Positions 8,301-11,048 of a stretch of 11,048 nt of DNA are shown piece after piece. Origin of the DNA: Haplosporangium gracile. Taxonomy: Eukaryota > Mortierellomycota > Mortierellomycetes > Mortierellales > Mortierellaceae. The notes below the pieces were generated by a model. That model was not told the DNA's origin. It ran no database searches and saw only the letters and a program-made list of their open reading frames with translations. The DNA lies in assembly GCA_015499985.1 (NCBI GenBank), contig JAAAUF010000601.1, positions 1 through 11,048 of the forward strand, given 5' to 3'. A program made the translations under genes and the position numbers. The first letter of the stretch is position 1, and each line of letters opens with the position of its first letter.

Positions 8301-10428
8301 GTTGCCCACCTGGATCAGTGCATCAAGTTTGAAGCAGAGAGCAGGACGTGCCGGTCGTGTTCAGGAGGGCCAGTACTTTTGCATGATGTCCCAGCAGCGC
8401 CGTGAGCTTTTGGACTCATTTTCGATCCCCGAGATGCTTCGTTCGGACTTGCAGGAGATCTGTCTTCACATCAAGTCTGTCGACAGCTCGACCAAGATTG
8501 CCAGCGTTTTGGCCGAGGCCATTCAGCCTCCTGACCAGCTCAGCGTTTCTGACGCTCTGGCTCAGCTGACGTCCCTGGGGGCTTTGGACCGGAACGAGAA
8601 CCTGACCCCCCTAGGAAGGGTCCTGGCGACTCTCCCTGTCGAGCCCAGTTTCGGAAGATGTTTGATCTTGAGTTGTGTCTTCCGCTGTCTCGACCCTGTC
8701 TTGACCCTCTGTGCCTCTCTGGGCACTAAGGACATTTTCGTTTCGCCGCTCATGCGCAAAGAGCAGGTATGTATCGTCGTCGTGCTGACGAAAAGCGAGT
8801 TTTTTTGAGTCTATTTGTGTTCTAATGCAGTTATTAATGACTTGAATAACTTTTATGACGATAAATAGGCGGATCGGGCCAAGATGAAGTGGGCCAAGGA
8901 GTTGAACAGTGACCATTTGGCGATGATGAACGCATACAACGCCTGGCAGGACGTGATGACACAGGCGACGACGCAGATGGAGCGGACAGGCGAGCGAGGG
9001 GATCCAACCCGGGCATCGTTTGCGTTCACGGACCAGAACTTTTTGAGTCGTCAGGCGCTGGACAACGTCAAGCGTGCAAAGACTCAGCTGCTGGGATTGC
9101 TCGAGAAAGCCGGTGTGGTCCCGACGATGACCTTCCAACAGCGACAACAGCAGGCGTCGAGCTTTGAGATGGGTCCCGCCGAGTACAACAAGAACTCTAA
9201 CTGTATCCCATTGTTGAGAGCCATGATCTGTGCCGGAGTGTTCCCCAACATCTCGTACAAGACCAGCAAGAAGATTCATCGGACGCGACATGATAACACA
9301 TGTATTGTTCACCCGGGGTCGGTCAACTCGATGAGGGGTGAGAAGATGATGTATGCCGATCAGGTTCCGGATCCCGGATCAGTGTATGCGTTCTCGACCA
9401 AGGTCCGGACGGGCGAGACGCAGATCTTTTTAAGGAACACGACTCGGTTGGACCCGATTTCGATCCTGTTGTTTGCGGGTGAGAACGATGTAGAGGTGGT
9501 TGGGTATAACCAGCTGGTGGTGGATGGGTGGTGGAAGTTTAATGGGTCGGAGAGGACGATCCGGACGTTGGCATCGTTGCGGGAGTTGATGACGGATGGG
9601 TTTGAGAAGATGTTCTTGATTCTCGACCACAAGAGTCGAAACAGCCATCTCCTCCAGCAGCAAGGACGTAATAATGGGTTCAGGAACGGCGCTGGTGGTG
9701 GACCGAATAATGCCAACATCAATCTTCAGGACAGTAACCGATCGACCCCTTCGCCACAACTCGGATACTATGGTGTTGGATTGGATCTAGGCCACAGTGG
9801 CGGCGGTGGTGGTATGGGTATGGACGATGGGGTGGATATGGATGTCCTGTTGGCGCAGGCGATCGAGTCGGGCAAGGACTGGCTGGACCAGCCTGCGATG
9901 ATTCGATTGGTCGAGGGTGTAGTCGATCTCCTCCAGGCCTCGGATGAGGAGATGATGGCAGGCAGCTCCAGTGGACACGGCGGCGGGTACCATTCGTCAT
10001 CTTACTACCCGAGCAATGGAGGAAGTGGGTATAACAGCGGGTATGCGAGTGGGAACAATAGTGGTCGTAGCAGTGCTATGGATTACCACCACCCCTCGTC
10101 GTCTCAGCATCTCCCCTTCCCCACCAGTTCTAGGGCCTACAGTGGCGGTGGCGGCGGATCGTTTTACTCGTCGGGAGGACATAGCAACAACGGTAGTCGA
10201 CCCAGTAGTCGGGCGGGATACTCCAACAACTCGCACAACTATGGAGGTGGCGGTGGATATCATAATAACCATCATGGCGGCGGTGGTGGTGGTCATCATG
10301 GACACGGCGGGCATGGTGCACATGGAGCACCCCCGATGCAGCAGCAGCAGCAGAGTCAGGACCCTCGCGAGATGTGGACCACCAATGCTGGACAGGGCAC
10401 CGGGGGTAGCCAACAAAGCTGGTTCTAA
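5353..10428 (+). CDS. DExH-box RNA helicase with three dsRBD-like domains (DHX9/DHX36/DHX30-type, 2 exons)
   Basis: Exons 5353-8766 and 8869-10428 encode about 1657 residues. The first ATG is fixed by an in-frame TAA nine bases upstream. Residues 1-135 are Pro/Asn-rich then RGG/Gly-rich. Double-stranded-RNA-binding-like domains lie at about 170-243 (the clearest, NPKNYLQF... to ...KKDAEKVCAL), 263-326 (weak) and 344-416 (KKRSKKDAEHTA). The superfamily 2 core is intact: motif I GQTGCGKTT (568-576), Ia TQPRR (600-604), II DEVHER (689-694), III SAT (726-728), V ATNIAETSIT (947-956), VI QRAGRAGR (995-1002). An acidic insert (about 772-858) separates the two RecA lobes. HA2 helices follow to about 1200 and the OB-fold region ends with LVVDGWWKF (1354-1362). 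The tail from about 1400 is Gly/His/Ser-rich. By family it should be an NTP-driven RNA or RNP remodeller, possibly also unwinding G-quadruplexes. The exact orthologue is uncertain, so no symbol is given. Confidence 0.95.
8767..8868 (+). other. Intron of the helicase gene
   Basis: The donor GTATGT follows CAG at 8766 and the acceptor AATAG ends at 8868, giving 102 bp in phase 0. Joining gives RKEQ-ADRAKMKW followed by SDHLAMMNAYNAW, which matches the HA2 region conserved in DExH helicases. A plausible branch site is the AATAAC at about 8845. Retention would end translation at 8808 and remove the OB fold and C-terminal tail. Confidence 0.93.
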
Positions 10429-10492
10429 TCTTCCTTGGCTTTCTTGCAATATGCTCCCTGCAGCAAAAGTTTCCCGAGAATACCAGTCACCC

Positions 10493-10498
10493 TTTATT
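10493..10498 (-). terminator. Candidate polyadenylation signal of the RING gene
   Basis: TTTATT on the plus strand reads AATAAA on the minus strand, about 230 bases beyond the RING gene stop. It is the only exact copy I noticed in this direction. Confidence 0.3.
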
Positions 10499-10558
10499 CC
10501 GGCTTCTTTTTTTACTCATTATTTTCAGTGTATCATACCAAGCAAGCAGGCGATAATT

Positions 10559-10564
10559 ATTAAA
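10559..10564 (+). terminator. Candidate polyadenylation signal of the helicase gene
   Basis: ATTAAA, a common variant signal, lies about 130 bases after the helicase stop codon. It is beyond the putative minus-strand signal of the opposing gene, so the two transcripts could overlap. Confidence 0.3.
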
Positions 10565-10730
10565 AACGATAGAGAAGAATAGAAAGGAGCAATGGTGGAG
10601 GCTTTGTTTAATGTAATTGTCGATGTAATGTTCGGATGATGGTGGTGGAGGTGAGTAAAATATGGGTATTTTGTAAAAATGGTAGAAACGATGAAACAAG
10701 TAAAAAAAGTCGAAGCTAAAAAAAAAAAAT

Positions 10731-11026
10731 CTACATAACGAGACAAGCGTCTGGGCTATCCGTGAACCGTCGCCCCGTCAAGGCCTCCATCTCTTCAACA
10801 GCCTGTTCCTTAGAAGACTCCTTCCGCTTCTCCTTAATCTCCTTGGGAAAGTAGAGTTTCAAAAAATTCATCATGGAGACGTCCAGGTTGCTGGCGTCGG
10901 CTTCGTAGACCGAGTTTGTTTGGCGGCAGATCGGGCAGTGGACCATGCGTTTGCGTTGGGCTTTGATTAAGCATCGTACACAGAAGACGTGTTTGCACTT
11001 TAGGCGGATTGGTTTCCATGCCACCG
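10731..11026 (-). CDS. C-terminal exon of a RING-finger protein, probably an SPX-RING-type E3 ubiquitin ligase (partial)
   Basis: On the minus strand the last 97 residues of a protein end at TAG (10733-10731). The exon probably begins at 11026, after a TAG acceptor preceded by a T8 tract that touches the window edge. It carries the second part of a C3HC4 RING: the LKC Cys, the KH His, FC, RC, then CPIC. The first CxxC pair must lie in the preceding exon, outside the window. After the RING come NLDVSMMNFLKLYFPKEIKEK and a basic/acidic helix. From memory of the family, WKPIRLKC plus NLD..MMNFLK.YFPKE closely resembles fungal proteins with an N-terminal SPX domain and a C-terminal RING, which act as E3 ligases; plant NLA, with the same architecture, acts in phosphate homeostasis. 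The SPX part is not visible here, so that assignment is inference. RING identity is near certain. Confidence 0.85.
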
Positions 11027-11048
11027 CTAGTCGTACAGGAAAAAAAAA
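11027..11048 (-). other. 3' end of an intron of the RING gene
   Basis: On the minus strand, T8 followed by CCTGTACGACTAG forms a pyrimidine tract and TAG acceptor. Without splicing the frame would run into Phe-Phe-Pro, unlike the RING family, which expects a Cys pair just upstream. The intron's donor lies beyond the window. Confidence 0.65.

Larger units (their letters stand above)
10429..10730. other. Convergent 3' intergenic region
   Basis: The helicase (+) and the RING gene (-) end facing each other with about 302 bases between stop codons. The stretch is AT-rich with no open frame I would call a gene. It should hold both 3' untranslated regions. Confidence 0.7.

Noticed and set aside
9971..10582. 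Plus-strand frame of about 200 codons overlapping the helicase tail
   Set aside because: An out-of-frame shadow of the GGN/CAY repeats in the helicase tail; its translation is simple Met/Ile/Val repeats.

Overview
The window looks like nuclear DNA of a filamentous fungus, most likely an early-diverging one such as Mortierellomycota. The evidence is spliceosomal introns of about 100-180 bp with GTAAGT/GTATGT donors and TAG acceptors, long pyrimidine-rich leaders, CAA microsatellites, C/G-ending codons in the genes, and a last exon resembling fungal SPX-RING ubiquitin ligases. The lineage is inferred from style and protein resemblance; no search was run.

Layout. Bases 1-2198 hold no gene I can support. 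Bases 1-650 are mixed sequence. Bases about 690-2165 are a strongly C/T-rich leader with simple repeats and a (CAA)11 tract. Bases 2199-4703 (+) encode gene A in three exons: a one-pass membrane protein of about 739 residues with an N-glycosylation-rich outer part, one transmembrane helix and a cytoplasmic kinase-like domain whose catalytic residues are lost (a receptor-like pseudokinase). Bases 4704-5352 are the 3' end of A and the promoter/leader of gene B. Bases 5353-10428 (+) encode gene B in two exons: a DExH-box RNA helicase of about 1657 residues with three double-stranded-RNA-binding-like domains, a complete helicase core, HA2 and OB domains, and Gly-rich disordered ends. Bases 10429-10730 are a short convergent intergenic stretch. 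Bases 10731-11026 (-) are the last exon of gene C, a RING-finger protein that continues beyond the right edge.

The three genes do not form an obvious pathway; they look like ordinary neighbours. I found no mobile element, CRISPR array, tRNA or rRNA. The points most worth checking are the pseudokinase receptor architecture of gene A, its apparently missing signal-peptide exon, and the three-dsRBD layout of the helicase. I see no convincing evidence for an entirely new system.
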